This document shows positions 9,049 through 16,434 of a stretch of DNA of 64,000 nucleotides, piece by piece (within the stretch, counting starts at the first letter, position 1; each line of letters begins with the position of its first letter). The DNA lies in assembly GCA_022710585.1 (NCBI GenBank), contig JAKLGV010000002.1, positions 118,659 to 182,658 of the forward strand, read 5' to 3'. The position numbers and the translations under genes are program-made. The notes below the pieces were generated by a model. The model made no database searches and was not told where the DNA came from. It saw nothing but the letters and a program-made list of their open reading frames with translations. Origin of the DNA: Deltaproteobacteria bacterium (GTDB taxonomy: Bacteria > Desulfobacterota > Syntrophia > Syntrophales > Smithellaceae).

Positions 9049-9516
9049 TCAAGAACGTTTTCCCTTCAGATAAGCCGTCGTTTCGTCCTTGACATAGTTT
9101 TTGAAGGCGGCTTCTTTGTGAAGAAGTTCCCACACCTTCTGAAGGTTTTTCCAGCGTCGTTCTTTTCCATTCACCACATCCGAAATAATTACAGATCGTG
9201 TGAACAATTTATAGTCTTTCATATAATGATTATTGTCCGGCAAATCTGCATTAATGCTTCGGAATTCAATTTGACCGCTCTTGAGTTCTTTGGCAAAGCT
9301 TGCTTCTATGCTTTCCCGCGTATATCGCTCGATGGTCATACAGGAAGAGCAACGAGAATTGCCATGAAAGTAGTAGACGATCACTTTGTCGTTGGACAGT
9401 GTATCCGGCTGCGTACCGCCTTGTTTGGCTGCCAGCGATTGCGGAGTTGCACCAACACAGAATAAATAAGCGATAGTTATAAATATCCAATAAAATGTAT
9501 TTTTGGTTCTAGGCAT
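9049..9516 (-). CDS. arsF: ArsF-family nitroreductase-subunit/thioredoxin-fold protein, predicted exported
   Basis: The 155-residue protein has a hydrophobic N-terminal signal or anchor (about residues 8-28) and then a thioredoxin-like domain with the redox motif RCSSCMTIERY. In arsEFG operons the ArsE and ArsF proteins together reduce the nitro group of aromatic arsenicals, and ArsG exports the product; assignment here is by motif, size and gene order. The ATG at 9516 is chosen because AAAAGG lies about ten bases upstream. Codons 1-2 and the bases before them lie in a 15-base sequence (9513-9527) identical to part of a repeat near 4586, so the start region may derive from that element. The N-terminal export signal would place the CSSC site outside the cytoplasmic membrane. 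Confidence 0.75.
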   Translation of the reverse strand: MPRTKNTFYWIFITIAYLFCVGATPQSLAAKQGGTQPDTLSNDKVIVYYFHGNSRCSSCMTIERYTRESIEASFAKELKSGQIEFRSINADLPDNNHYMKDYKLFTRSVIISDVVNGKERRWKNLQKVWELLHKEAAFKNYVKDETTAYLKGKRS

Positions 9517-9609
9517 AATGATCAAACCTTTTCTTCATTTGTCTGCTGTATCCGTATATAATGTGTCCAACTCGTTTAATGTTCTGCACAGAGATAACGA
9601 TAAACTTTT

Positions 9610-10659
9610 TTAATAGATCCAGTTAAAAATAAAACCCACAATCATAATGCCTGTGGCGACTACGCTGATGAAGACGGCAATTAACGGCAGTTTGATAATC
9701 TTTCTCAAAATAATCATTTCCGGTAGCGAAAGACCGATAACCGCCATCATGAAGGCCAGCGCTGTTCCCAAAGCAGCGCCTTTCTCGAGCAACGCCTGAA
9801 GAATAGGAATAATGCCCGCCGCATTGGAATAAAGCGGCACGCCGATTAAGACTGCCAGCGGCACCGACCACCAGGCGTCCTTGCCCATGATGGAGGCCAT
9901 GAAGTTTTGTGGCACATAGCCGTGCACAGCCGCTCCGATGGCAATGCCCGCCACAATGTAAATCCAGACCTTAGAGACTATTTCTATGACAGCATTCCAG
10001 CCTGCGAGAATTCTATCATTGAAAGTGATTTTCTGTTCTGCCATCTGAAAATCGCCGGCTTTTATTTCATAAACCCATTCTTCGACGAAGCGCTCCACCT
10101 TTAGTTTGCCGATGACCCAGCCGGAAAGAATCGCAATAAGCAAGCCGGTGGAAGCATAGAGCAGCGCGGTCTGCCAGCCAAAGAGACCGAAGAGAAGAAC
10201 AAGAGCCACTTCGTTAATCATCGGCGCGGCGATTAAAAAAGAAAAGGTTACACCCAGCGGGATGCCGCTTTCCACAAAGCCGATAAAAAGAGGAATAGCT
10301 GAACAGGTACAGAAAGGCGTGAAAACTCCAAGCCCGGCGGCCATGACATTACCGGCAAATAAAGGCTTCCCTTCCAGTGCTTTCCTTGTTTTTTCCGGTG
10401 AGAAATATGAGCGGATAATGCCGACAACAAAAACAATAACGGTCAGCAGAATGAAAACCTTGGGTGTGTCATAAAAGAAAAAACGTATTGCCTCTGTCAG
10501 GTGAGAAGATTTGTCCATTTTGAGCATTTCATAGACAAAGAAATTAACGCCTTCTTCCAGAAAAAAATAAATCACAACAACAATTGGAATCAGGAAGAAG
10601 GGGATATAATAATTTATTTTCTTCTTCTCACTATTATCTGTAGAACAGCACTCATTCAT
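9610..10659 (-). CDS. ArsP-like permease (DUF318/PF03773 family)
   Basis: The 349-residue protein has eight to ten membrane segments and belongs to the permease family that includes ArsP, the exporter of trivalent methyl- and aromatic arsenicals. Each half of the protein has a conserved loop: TPFCTCSAIPLFIGF followed by APMINEVAL in the first, and GVPLYSNAAGIIP followed by GLSLPEMIILRK in the second. The short cytoplasmic N-terminus has a vicinal cysteine pair (NECCSTD). Its place between arsE-like and arsF genes in an arsR-led operon favours an organoarsenical substrate. Related members of the family are instead annotated as copper/zinc exporters, so substrate is not certain. An 87-bp gap with GGGAGGG-type inverted repeats separates it from the upstream gene. 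Confidence 0.8.
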   Translation of the reverse strand: MNECCSTDNSEKKKINYYIPFFLIPIVVVIYFFLEEGVNFFVYEMLKMDKSSHLTEAIRFFFYDTPKVFILLTVIVFVVGIIRSYFSPEKTRKALEGKPLFAGNVMAAGLGVFTPFCTCSAIPLFIGFVESGIPLGVTFSFLIAAPMINEVALVLLFGLFGWQTALLYASTGLLIAILSGWVIGKLKVERFVEEWVYEIKAGDFQMAEQKITFNDRILAGWNAVIEIVSKVWIYIVAGIAIGAAVHGYVPQNFMASIMGKDAWWSVPLAVLIGVPLYSNAAGIIPILQALLEKGAALGTALAFMMAVIGLSLPEMIILRKIIKLPLIAVFISVVATGIMIVGFIFNWIY

Positions 10660-10679
10660 TTGGTAAGCCTCATTAATTC

Positions 10680-10735
10680 AGTTTGTACTTTTTTTCTTCC
10701 CTCCCTTGAGGGAAGGGATTGAGGGAGGGTGAAAT
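10680..10735. repeat. G/C-rich short inverted repeat inside the ars operon
   Basis: CCCTCCCTTGAGGGAAGGG followed by ATTGAGGGAGGG can pair in two alternative ways (CCCTCCCT with AGGGAGGG, or CCCTT with AAGGG). It lies between the arsE-like and arsP-like genes and is bordered by a T-rich tract. It may be a small dispersed repeat or a partial transcription attenuator that lowers expression of the distal genes; the sequence alone does not decide. Confidence 0.4.
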
Positions 10736-10746
10736 TTCATCCTATG

Positions 10747-10983
10747 TTATTTTCCGCCGATCATTTTTTTTATGTCTGCCAGAGACGGTAGTTTACCCGC
10801 AGCGACAACTTTGCCGTCAATGGCCAGCGCGGGCGTTGTCATCACGCCATAGGCCATGATTTTCTTGATATCCGTGATATGATCAACCTGTGCGTCACTG
10901 CCTGTTTCTTTAACGGCTTGACGAACCGTGTCTTCCAGTTTGTTACAGGTTGCGCAACCCATGCCCAGGATTTCTATTTTCAT
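10747..10983 (-). CDS. arsE: Small thioredoxin-like protein, ArsE-like (redox-active disulfide protein)
   Basis: The 78-residue protein has the compact fold of the thioredoxin_3 family, with an N-terminal redox motif MGCATCNKLE and a cis-Pro loop (VMTTPALAIDGK). It has no signal peptide and should be cytoplasmic. Proteins of this size directly follow arsR in many ars operons, and one, ArsE, works with ArsF in reducing nitroaromatic arsenicals; that name is given here by context. The start has a strong ribosome site (GGAGGG) and the gene begins 12 bp after the arsR stop, so the two are clearly co-transcribed. Confidence 0.72.
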   Translation of the reverse strand: MKIEILGMGCATCNKLEDTVRQAVKETGSDAQVDHITDIKKIMAYGVMTTPALAIDGKVVAAGKLPSLADIKKMIGGK

Positions 10984-10995
10984 AATGACCCTCCT

Positions 10996-11334
10996 TTACT
11001 TCCGAGTTTTACAGCACCTCATGATTTTGGTCTGTTCTTTAGCATTGGTGGATAGAACATCCTCTACACAGGTTACAAAATCCATAATACAGGGACAACG
11101 CAGGGTGTAGAAAATGGAATTCCCCCTCTTTTCATCGGCCACCAGGCCGGCATTTTTCAAAACACTCAAATGTTTGGAGACGGTCGATGTGTCGGCGCCG
11201 ATCATTGCGGTCAACTCATTGACACAGCATTCACGTTTGCTTAATTCTTCGATAATAAAAAGCCTGCTCGGATGAGCCATGGCCTTGATGATTTTCGTCC
11301 GCGCCTCATGCCGGGTTTTTACATGGCTTTTCAT
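10996..11334 (-). CDS. arsR: ArsR/SmtB-family arsenic-responsive repressor
   Basis: The 112-residue winged-helix repressor contains the vicinal pair RECCVNEL at the start of the recognition helix region (the usual ArsR thiol site), the recognition helix DTSTVSKHLSVLKNAG and the wing VADEKRGNSIFY. Further cysteines follow in LRCPCIMDFVTC, which may give a third thiol ligand for As(III). The ATG at 11334 is chosen over an upstream in-frame start because AAGGAGG lies eight bases before it. The upstream start would also place the coding region over the operator. It is the first gene of the seven-gene arsenic operon and should repress it by binding the inverted repeat at 11348-11383 and releasing on arsenite. 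Confidence 0.93.
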   Translation of the reverse strand: MKSHVKTRHEARTKIIKAMAHPSRLFIIEELSKRECCVNELTAMIGADTSTVSKHLSVLKNAGLVADEKRGNSIFYTLRCPCIMDFVTCVEDVLSTNAKEQTKIMRCCKTRK

Positions 11335-11347
11335 TCTTGTTTCCTCC

Positions 11348-11383
11348 TTATGGCTATTTGGCAATATAGCCAAATAGCCATAA
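11348..11383. promoter_or_regulatory. ArsR operator: perfect 15-bp inverted repeat
   Basis: The arms TTATGGCTATTTGGC and GCCAAATAGCCATAA are exact reverse complements, separated by AATATA. The repeat lies between the arsR ribosome site and a minus-strand TTGACA at 11389-11384, so a bound ArsR dimer would cover the promoter spacer and -10 region. This is the only such sequence seen in the window. Confidence 0.85.
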
Positions 11384-11389
11384 TGTCAA
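11363..11389 (-). promoter_or_regulatory. Promoter of the arsR operon
   Basis: On the minus strand TTGACA (11389-11384) is followed after 15 bases by TATATT (11368-11363), or after 17 bases by the weaker TATTGC. The short spacer with the better -10, and complete overlap with the operator, are typical of tightly repressed metal-response promoters. Confidence 0.6.
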
Positions 11390-11450
11390 TCAATAAAATC
11401 AATTGATGGATTGGCGGAAAGGGGATGCCCAAACGCGCCGAAGAATCCCA

Positions 11451-11480
11451 TTGACGCCATTCTTGCTTTTCATATATGAT
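11451..11480 (+). promoter_or_regulatory. Likely promoter of the flavodoxin-like gene
   Basis: TTGACG (11451-11456) and TATGAT (11475-11480) are separated by 18 bases, and the ATG follows 23 bases later. It is the only good sigma70-like pair in the short region between divergent arsR and this gene. Confidence 0.5.
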
Positions 11481-11503
11481 CGCCGCCAGACAGAAAAGAT
11501 AAC

Positions 11504-11959
11504 ATGGCTAAAATATTAATTGTTTATCATTCACAGACAGGGAAAACTGAAAAAATGGCACGGGCCGTTGCTGACGGGGCCAAGTCTATTGAAGGCGTGG
11601 ACGTGATGTTGAAAAAGGCGGCAGAGGCCACGCTGGAAGACTTGCTGGCCGCCGACGGTCTGGCGGTCGGCACACCGGAGAATTTCGGCTACATGTCCGG
11701 GATGGTGAAGGATTTTTTTGACCGGACGTATGTCGGTGCACAGGAAAAAGTATTTCGCAAACCTTTCGTTATCTTCATCAGTGCCGGGAACGACGGCACA
11801 GGAGCGCTCAGATCCATCGAACGCATTGCGCTGGGCTATAAATTCAAGACTGTTTTTGCGCCGGTTATTGCCAAAGGAAAAATTACGCAGGAAATTCTTG
11901 ATCAGTGCTTCGAACTGGGCGCCACCATCGCCGGTGGCTGCCAGATGGGTATCTATTAA
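11504..11959 (+). CDS. Flavodoxin-like / NAD(P)H:FMN oxidoreductase family protein
   Basis: The 151-residue protein has the flavodoxin fold. An N-terminal strand ends in the phosphate-binding loop YHSQTGKTEKMA (FMN phosphate), and later come the loop GTPENFGYMSGMVKDFFDRT and the strand VIFISAGNDGTG. Such short-chain flavodoxin-like proteins carry FMN and act as electron carriers or quinone/flavin reductases in the cytoplasm. It lies alone between the divergent arsenic operon and a convergent SET-domain gene. A link to arsenic reduction is possible through its position next to arsR, but nothing in the sequence shows it. Length is normal for the family. Confidence 0.8.
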   Translation: MAKILIVYHSQTGKTEKMARAVADGAKSIEGVDVMLKKAAEATLEDLLAADGLAVGTPENFGYMSGMVKDFFDRTYVGAQEKVFRKPFVIFISAGNDGTGALRSIERIALGYKFKTVFAPVIAKGKITQEILDQCFELGATIAGGCQMGIY

Positions 11960-12021
11960 TCTCTTTCCTTCAACTTTGAACTTAGAACATTGAACATAGA
12001 ACGATTTTTCGGCATCGTTTG

Positions 12022-12531
12022 TCATTTACATGCCAGCATGGTGCCGCGGCAGGTTTCTGCCCCGCAAAAACAGGCGTATTCCTTTTTCAGTTTTGCAGTC
12101 TTGCGCGCATCGATGATCAGACCGTAATCGTAAGAGAGTTCCTCGCCGACTTCGATGTTGCGCAGGGCCTTCAGAAAAATGCGGTTGCCGTCCTGATCGG
12201 ATTCCAGATTGGGTCTACAGGAGTGATTAATCCATTTGGCGGAATTGCCTTTATACTTGGCGTCAATGACGTGTCCGTCGTCCAGATGAAAATAGAAGGT
12301 GTGGTTAGGCTGGCTTTTGTCGTGCGGATGGCGATCCAGCGCTTTCTTCCACGTAATGATTTCGCCTTTATATTCCAGCACCGTGTCGCCGGCTTTGATG
12401 GGACGGACGGCATAAACACCTTTGCCGTGTATTCCTGATTTACGCACCTGAATGCGGCGAACACAGCCTGATTTAGTCTTGCTGTTGTTGGCTTCCCCAG
12501 AGTCTGTCTTTGTTCTTTTCTGTGTCTTCAT
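12022..12531 (-). CDS. SET-domain protein-lysine N-methyltransferase
   Basis: The 169-residue protein consists of almost nothing but a SET domain (about residues 24-145) and a post-SET motif. Visible hallmarks are KGVYAVRPIKAGD (SAM-binding start), the pseudoknot sequence KWINHSCRPNLE, and LSYDYGLI. The cysteine cluster CFCGAETCRG then fits the zinc-binding post-SET region. The first 22 residues are basic (KTQKRTKTDSG...) and may aid nucleic-acid contact. Bacterial SET proteins methylate lysines on histone-like or ribosomal proteins in the few cases studied; the substrate here is unknown. It converges on the flavodoxin gene, with no visible operon partner. The ribosome site is weak. Confidence 0.85.
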   Translation of the reverse strand: MKTQKRTKTDSGEANNSKTKSGCVRRIQVRKSGIHGKGVYAVRPIKAGDTVLEYKGEIITWKKALDRHPHDKSQPNHTFYFHLDDGHVIDAKYKGNSAKWINHSCRPNLESDQDGNRIFLKALRNIEVGEELSYDYGLIIDARKTAKLKKEYACFCGAETCRGTMLACK

Positions 12532-12649
12532 CTGTTTAAGGTTCTATACCCCTGTTCATGTGATGGGCGTGTATATAAAAAATGAAATTTTCGGTCAAGA
12601 TGAATTAATGCTGCCGGTATCCCGCGATCGGCTGCCGGCCAGTATCGTT

Positions 12650-13777
12650 TTAGACGCTGCTCTCCGATTGAGGGGTGAAAACAACAATCCTGTTTCTGCC
12701 GCTTTGCTTCGCCTGATAAAGGGCTTTATCAGCGCACGCAACAATGTAATCAGATCTTGTGTTAAAATCGGCAGTACAACACATGATCCCGGCGCTGATG
12801 GTCGTTTGGGCTTTCTGATCTTGATAATCAACAATCAAAGCTTCGATCTTTTGACGAACCTGTTCGGCAAGAAGCGAGGCATGATCAGCATTTATTTCCG
12901 GGAGCAGCACAATAAATTCTTCTCCGCCATACCGGGCAACGATATCGCCATCTCTTTTGAAAACAGACATCATGGCTTCCGCAGTTTTCGCCAGATATTC
13001 ATCCCCGGCCTGATGGCCGAAAGAATCGTTTATGTTTTTAAAATGGTCGATGTCAAAGAGAATCACCGAAAGGATTGTCTTATTGCGGCCGGAACGTTTC
13101 CATTCCAGGTCTAGCGCCTGGTCAAAAAAACGCCGGTTAAAAAGACCGGTCAGGACGTCCGTGTTGCTGAGATGAGCTAATTCACGGGACTTTATCTCCA
13201 GCAGATGTTCGTTTTCAAGCGCATCCCAGTATTCCAGGTTTCCTCTGTAGGTGATGATAATCAAATAGGCGGAAAAGAAAAGAATCATGATGGCCAGATT
13301 AATATTGGAGCCGCTGACAAACATGACCGCGGTAGCCGGCATCAGCATCGCTATATTAAAATAGAACGAGAGCCACCTGTGCGGAATGAAAGCAACTGAG
13401 CCGCCGGCGCAAAGACCGCAGATCAACGCCACCGTGTGCATTTTAGTTGCAATTTCGTCCTTCTGAAGCATAATCAGCGCGAAGATTATTCCCCAGATCA
13501 GCGCGGTGGCAATCACGCTTATAAAAAAAATGTTTTGAGTGGACAGCTCGTAATGCTCCCCCTTTTGTTTGGATATCACCAGGTGAAGGAGTCGAAACAA
13601 ACAAATCCCGACCATAAAAAGAAGGAATAACGTAGAGAATAAGGGGTGTCTTTCGTAATAATTGTCGGCAAGGATGATGATGAATCCCAATACAATATAG
13701 AAAAAGATACCGAACGTGGAGCGCTTTTTCAGATCCTGAAGTACCCGGTTGTTTATCTTGTGGCGTTCAAATGTCAT
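12650..13777 (-). CDS. Membrane-anchored diguanylate cyclase (GGDEF)
   Basis: The 375-residue protein starts with six predicted membrane helices (about residues 20-195) that serve as an uncharacterised sensor. A short linker helix leads to a GGDEF domain (about 210-370). The active-site loop is RYGGEEF, with substrate motifs DIDHFKNINDSFGHQAGD upstream. An RDGD five residues before the active site matches the RxxD inhibitory site, so product feedback by cyclic di-GMP is likely. The enzyme should make cyclic di-GMP from two GTP at the inner membrane. No PilZ or EAL partner is nearby. A good AAGGA lies before the ATG, and the next gene upstream ends 21 bp away, so the three genes 15957-12650 may form one transcript. 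Confidence 0.92.
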   Translation of the reverse strand: MTFERHKINNRVLQDLKKRSTFGIFFYIVLGFIIILADNYYERHPLFSTLFLLFMVGICLFRLLHLVISKQKGEHYELSTQNIFFISVIATALIWGIIFALIMLQKDEIATKMHTVALICGLCAGGSVAFIPHRWLSFYFNIAMLMPATAVMFVSGSNINLAIMILFFSAYLIIITYRGNLEYWDALENEHLLEIKSRELAHLSNTDVLTGLFNRRFFDQALDLEWKRSGRNKTILSVILFDIDHFKNINDSFGHQAGDEYLAKTAEAMMSVFKRDGDIVARYGGEEFIVLLPEINADHASLLAEQVRQKIEALIVDYQDQKAQTTISAGIMCCTADFNTRSDYIVACADKALYQAKQSGRNRIVVFTPQSESSV

Positions 13778-13798
13778 ATTTTATCCTTGTGATGATCA

Positions 13799-15013
13799 TT
13801 AAAGGCTTCTTGATGCTCCGCCGCCGCCGGATGTTCCGCCGTCGAAGGATTTCGCTGTATCCTCCGCTGGCTGCTGAAATTCCAGTGAGGTTGCCGCCGG
13901 GGCAAAGGCCGCGGCTACTTCGGCCAGGCTGATGCCATGACTTTCCGGCTTGAGGATATCTTCCGCCGTAAAGCCATATCTTGATAGATTCCCGCCGCTG
14001 TTGAGCCATTTGCTAAGAGCGATGGAGATCATAACCAGCATCGTTCCCAGAATGGCCGGGTCCCACGCGTAGCGCGTCCACCCCAGATAACTTTTGTTTG
14101 TGGTCAGGGTTACGCAGGCCATAACCAGTCCGGCAATCAGAATAAGTCTTTTGCGGCTTCGAATGCCCCAGTATATTCCGCCGGCGGGAATTATGAACGT
14201 CAGAATATAGGATGTCCAGTAAATAGTAGGCGGAAACGATTCCGGATAGGTATGAAATATTCCGGCGGCCGGTATCATTGATGACGGGAGGCTGCTCATC
14301 TGCAGATTAACTGTTATGTATATCGCGGCAAACAGGAAGGCCTGGAGGATTGTGTTTTTTTCTTTTTTGAAATCTTCATCATCCGTTTTATCTGAAATAA
14401 CCATGATGCATAAAAGCAGGCACAGGATCATCAACAGACATAATCTTTCCCCTGTCAGAGTCATGGAGCCCTGAAATGGAAGAATGCAGGTCGCCGCAAT
14501 GCTGATGAATGCCGCGTATAAGAAGCCGAAACGCAGATATATCCAAAGCGCCGAAAGAGCAAAAAGAAGACTCTGAAAAGCATCGAAATCACCTGATCGG
14601 CCGCCTAAAAGTTCCTCTGTTCCCATAACTATACCCATGCAGAACAAAAACATGGAGAGAATTGCCAGTGCTTCTTCAATACCGTGTCTGTAAAAATGAT
14701 ATTTCTTGACGGCGTATTCCGCGAGGATATAAGTTGTTCCACCGGCGATGATTAATATAAACGACAAGACCATTTCAGATCTTATTTTCGTAACCCATAA
14801 AAATAAGCCCAGAATCGCGGCGACACAAACGCAGCTGAAAATGAAAAAGATGACGCGAAAAAAGATATTGGTCTGGCGCATGTTGACATCGGTGAGATGA
14901 TCGATCCCGGCGAGCTGTTCATTCGTGATCAGGCCGGAACGCTGCCATGTCCGGGCCTGCTTGCGGATATAAATATTTTCTTCCTGCTGTGACGGATATA
15001 AGCAGAGATTCAT
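13799..15013 (-). CDS. Polytopic membrane protein of the DUF2157/DUF4401-like group with a Gly-rich tail
   Basis: The 404-residue protein begins with a short helical cytoplasmic part containing KQARTWQRSGLITNEQLAGI. That resembles the N-terminal DUF2157 signature, in which a linker helix precedes the membrane domain. About ten membrane segments follow. The end is a soluble tail of about 50 residues finishing SGGGGASRSL, a Gly-rich ending like those seen in TPM-domain membrane proteins. The start ATG overlaps the stop of the upstream related gene (15010-15013), which shows translational coupling. No function is established for this family. Both proteins together look like a two-subunit or duplicated membrane system. 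Confidence 0.7.
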   Translation of the reverse strand: MNLCLYPSQQEENIYIRKQARTWQRSGLITNEQLAGIDHLTDVNMRQTNIFFRVIFFIFSCVCVAAILGLFLWVTKIRSEMVLSFILIIAGGTTYILAEYAVKKYHFYRHGIEEALAILSMFLFCMGIVMGTEELLGGRSGDFDAFQSLLFALSALWIYLRFGFLYAAFISIAATCILPFQGSMTLTGERLCLLMILCLLLCIMVISDKTDDEDFKKEKNTILQAFLFAAIYITVNLQMSSLPSSMIPAAGIFHTYPESFPPTIYWTSYILTFIIPAGGIYWGIRSRKRLILIAGLVMACVTLTTNKSYLGWTRYAWDPAILGTMLVMISIALSKWLNSGGNLSRYGFTAEDILKPESHGISLAEVAAAFAPAATSLEFQQPAEDTAKSFDGGTSGGGGASRSL

Positions 15014-15957
15014 TCATTCTCCCTGAGCTTGCGTGAAATGATGAAAATGGTGCCGATGACCAGAAGAGACGTCACAATAAAATAAGTAAACATAAAAAAA
15101 GTCTGGCCGAATATATGATCAATCATCACAATGCTGATTCCAATATAGCCATAGACAACGGCATAAAGCATATAAAGAAATTTGCGGACTTTCAGGGAAT
15201 AAAAGGCCAGCGCGGCGCAGACCAGCAGCAGAGAAGGAAAATAAAGAGAAAAGATTTTGTATTCGAAGATTCCTGAAAGCAGCGCGATGCAAAGGAAGTG
15301 GATGGCAAAATTAAGATAGATGTCGAAGAAGTGTTTTTTAATATCCAGGCGGCGGAAAAGATATCCGGGCAGCAAAACTACGATGCCGTATAGGATGGCA
15401 TACTCGCGATAATATTTTTCAAACGATAAACGATAATCCGATAAAGTAAAACCGAACCAGGCGGCCAGCGTGGAAAGAGCCATCGATAAGACGAGCCGGT
15501 TGTCAAAGCGATAAGCCAGCAGAAGAAATAGCGCGGATGAGATCAGGAGATAACTTTTCCAGGAATCCCCCAGGATATGAAACTGGGTTTCAATATATGC
15601 AATATCCATAGCGAAAAAAGCGCAGCCGAAGAACAGGACATAGTCGTAGGCAATATGGGGAGAGGCAACTTCGTCCGTGGCGAAGGGCGGGGCCTTGATG
15701 AAACAGTAAAAAAATGCCGCCGTAAAACACAGGGTCAGAGATAAGATGATGGCGATATCGCCGAGGTTGGCTAAATATTGCCTGATGGTTAAGCCGGTGC
15801 CCGCGACGATGAGCAGAATACCAATATAGAGGAAGCATCGTAATTCCCGGTGGAAAGAAAAAATCTTTCCGGAATGGATGTCCCGCAAAGTGCTGAACTG
15901 TTTTGCACTCAACTTCTTTTCATAAAACATCTTTTGTAGAAGTTCTGATATATCCAC
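15010..15957 (-). CDS. DUF2157-like polytopic membrane protein
   Basis: This 315-residue protein has an N-terminal helical segment (LLQKMFYEKKLSAKQFSTLRD) followed by about nine or ten membrane helices, the usual build of DUF2157 proteins. The start is GTG, chosen because AAAGG lies seven bases upstream in the correct phase. It overlaps the next gene by four bases (ATGA type), and the two proteins share the same plan, so they are probably an ancient duplication working as a pair. Function is not known for the family; no catalytic motif is visible. The charged residues are concentrated at the two ends. Confidence 0.7.
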   Translation of the reverse strand: MDISELLQKMFYEKKLSAKQFSTLRDIHSGKIFSFHRELRCFLYIGILLIVAGTGLTIRQYLANLGDIAIILSLTLCFTAAFFYCFIKAPPFATDEVASPHIAYDYVLFFGCAFFAMDIAYIETQFHILGDSWKSYLLISSALFLLLAYRFDNRLVLSMALSTLAAWFGFTLSDYRLSFEKYYREYAILYGIVVLLPGYLFRRLDIKKHFFDIYLNFAIHFLCIALLSGIFEYKIFSLYFPSLLLVCAALAFYSLKVRKFLYMLYAVVYGYIGISIVMIDHIFGQTFFMFTYFIVTSLLVIGTIFIISRKLRENE

Positions 15958-16064
15958 ATCAAAACCTTTTCAGCCATTTTGGGGGTATATTTTTTTTTAG
16001 ATAGTTCTTCAAATTTCCTTAACAATTTAAAGGGGGTAATGCAACGATAAAAAATATGAGCAAG

Positions 16065-16415
16065 TTAATCCGATGCCCGGTTGCCGACTTTTTCCGGCAG
16101 ATAGGCATCACGCACGGGAGAAAAAACTTCAACGGCAACAGAATCTATCAATATTTCGGCGCTGTGTTCTATATCACCGGGGATGCACCAGCTATCACCC
16201 TTTTCGACGTCGAATACCTGTGTGCCGATGGTTAACCGGATTTTTCCCTCCGCCAGATAGCCTGTCTGCTCATGCATGTGGGCATGTCTGGGCAGGACCG
16301 CGCCGGCATCCATTCTGAATTCTGTAGCCAGAGTCTTTTCTCCGTAAACCAGAGTCTTGAGCTTGATCCCCGGTAATACTTCTTTGTATCCCTGCTGATT
16401 CGCTTTGTAGAACAA
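16065..16415 (-). CDS. Cupin-domain protein
   Basis: The 116-residue protein is a single small cupin barrel. The metal-binding motif 1 is LPRHAHMHEQTGYLAEG (two His and a Glu) and motif 2 is PGDIEHSAE. The group includes regulators, isomerases and dioxygenases, and the sequence does not show which applies. The start appears to be TTG: AAAGGAG lies seven bases upstream of it and no ATG fits. It begins 19 bp after the stop of the SDR gene on the same strand and may be co-transcribed with it. Confidence 0.8.
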   Translation of the reverse strand: MFYKANQQGYKEVLPGIKLKTLVYGEKTLATEFRMDAGAVLPRHAHMHEQTGYLAEGKIRLTIGTQVFDVEKGDSWCIPGDIEHSAEILIDSVAVEVFSPVRDAYLPEKVGNRASD

Positions 16416-16434
16416 TGATAGTCTCCTTTATTCA

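Noticed and set aside
10680..10735. CRISPR-like direct repeats
   Set aside because: The GGGAGGG/CCCTCCC units are a single short inverted repeat without spacers; no CRISPR array was found anywhere in the window.
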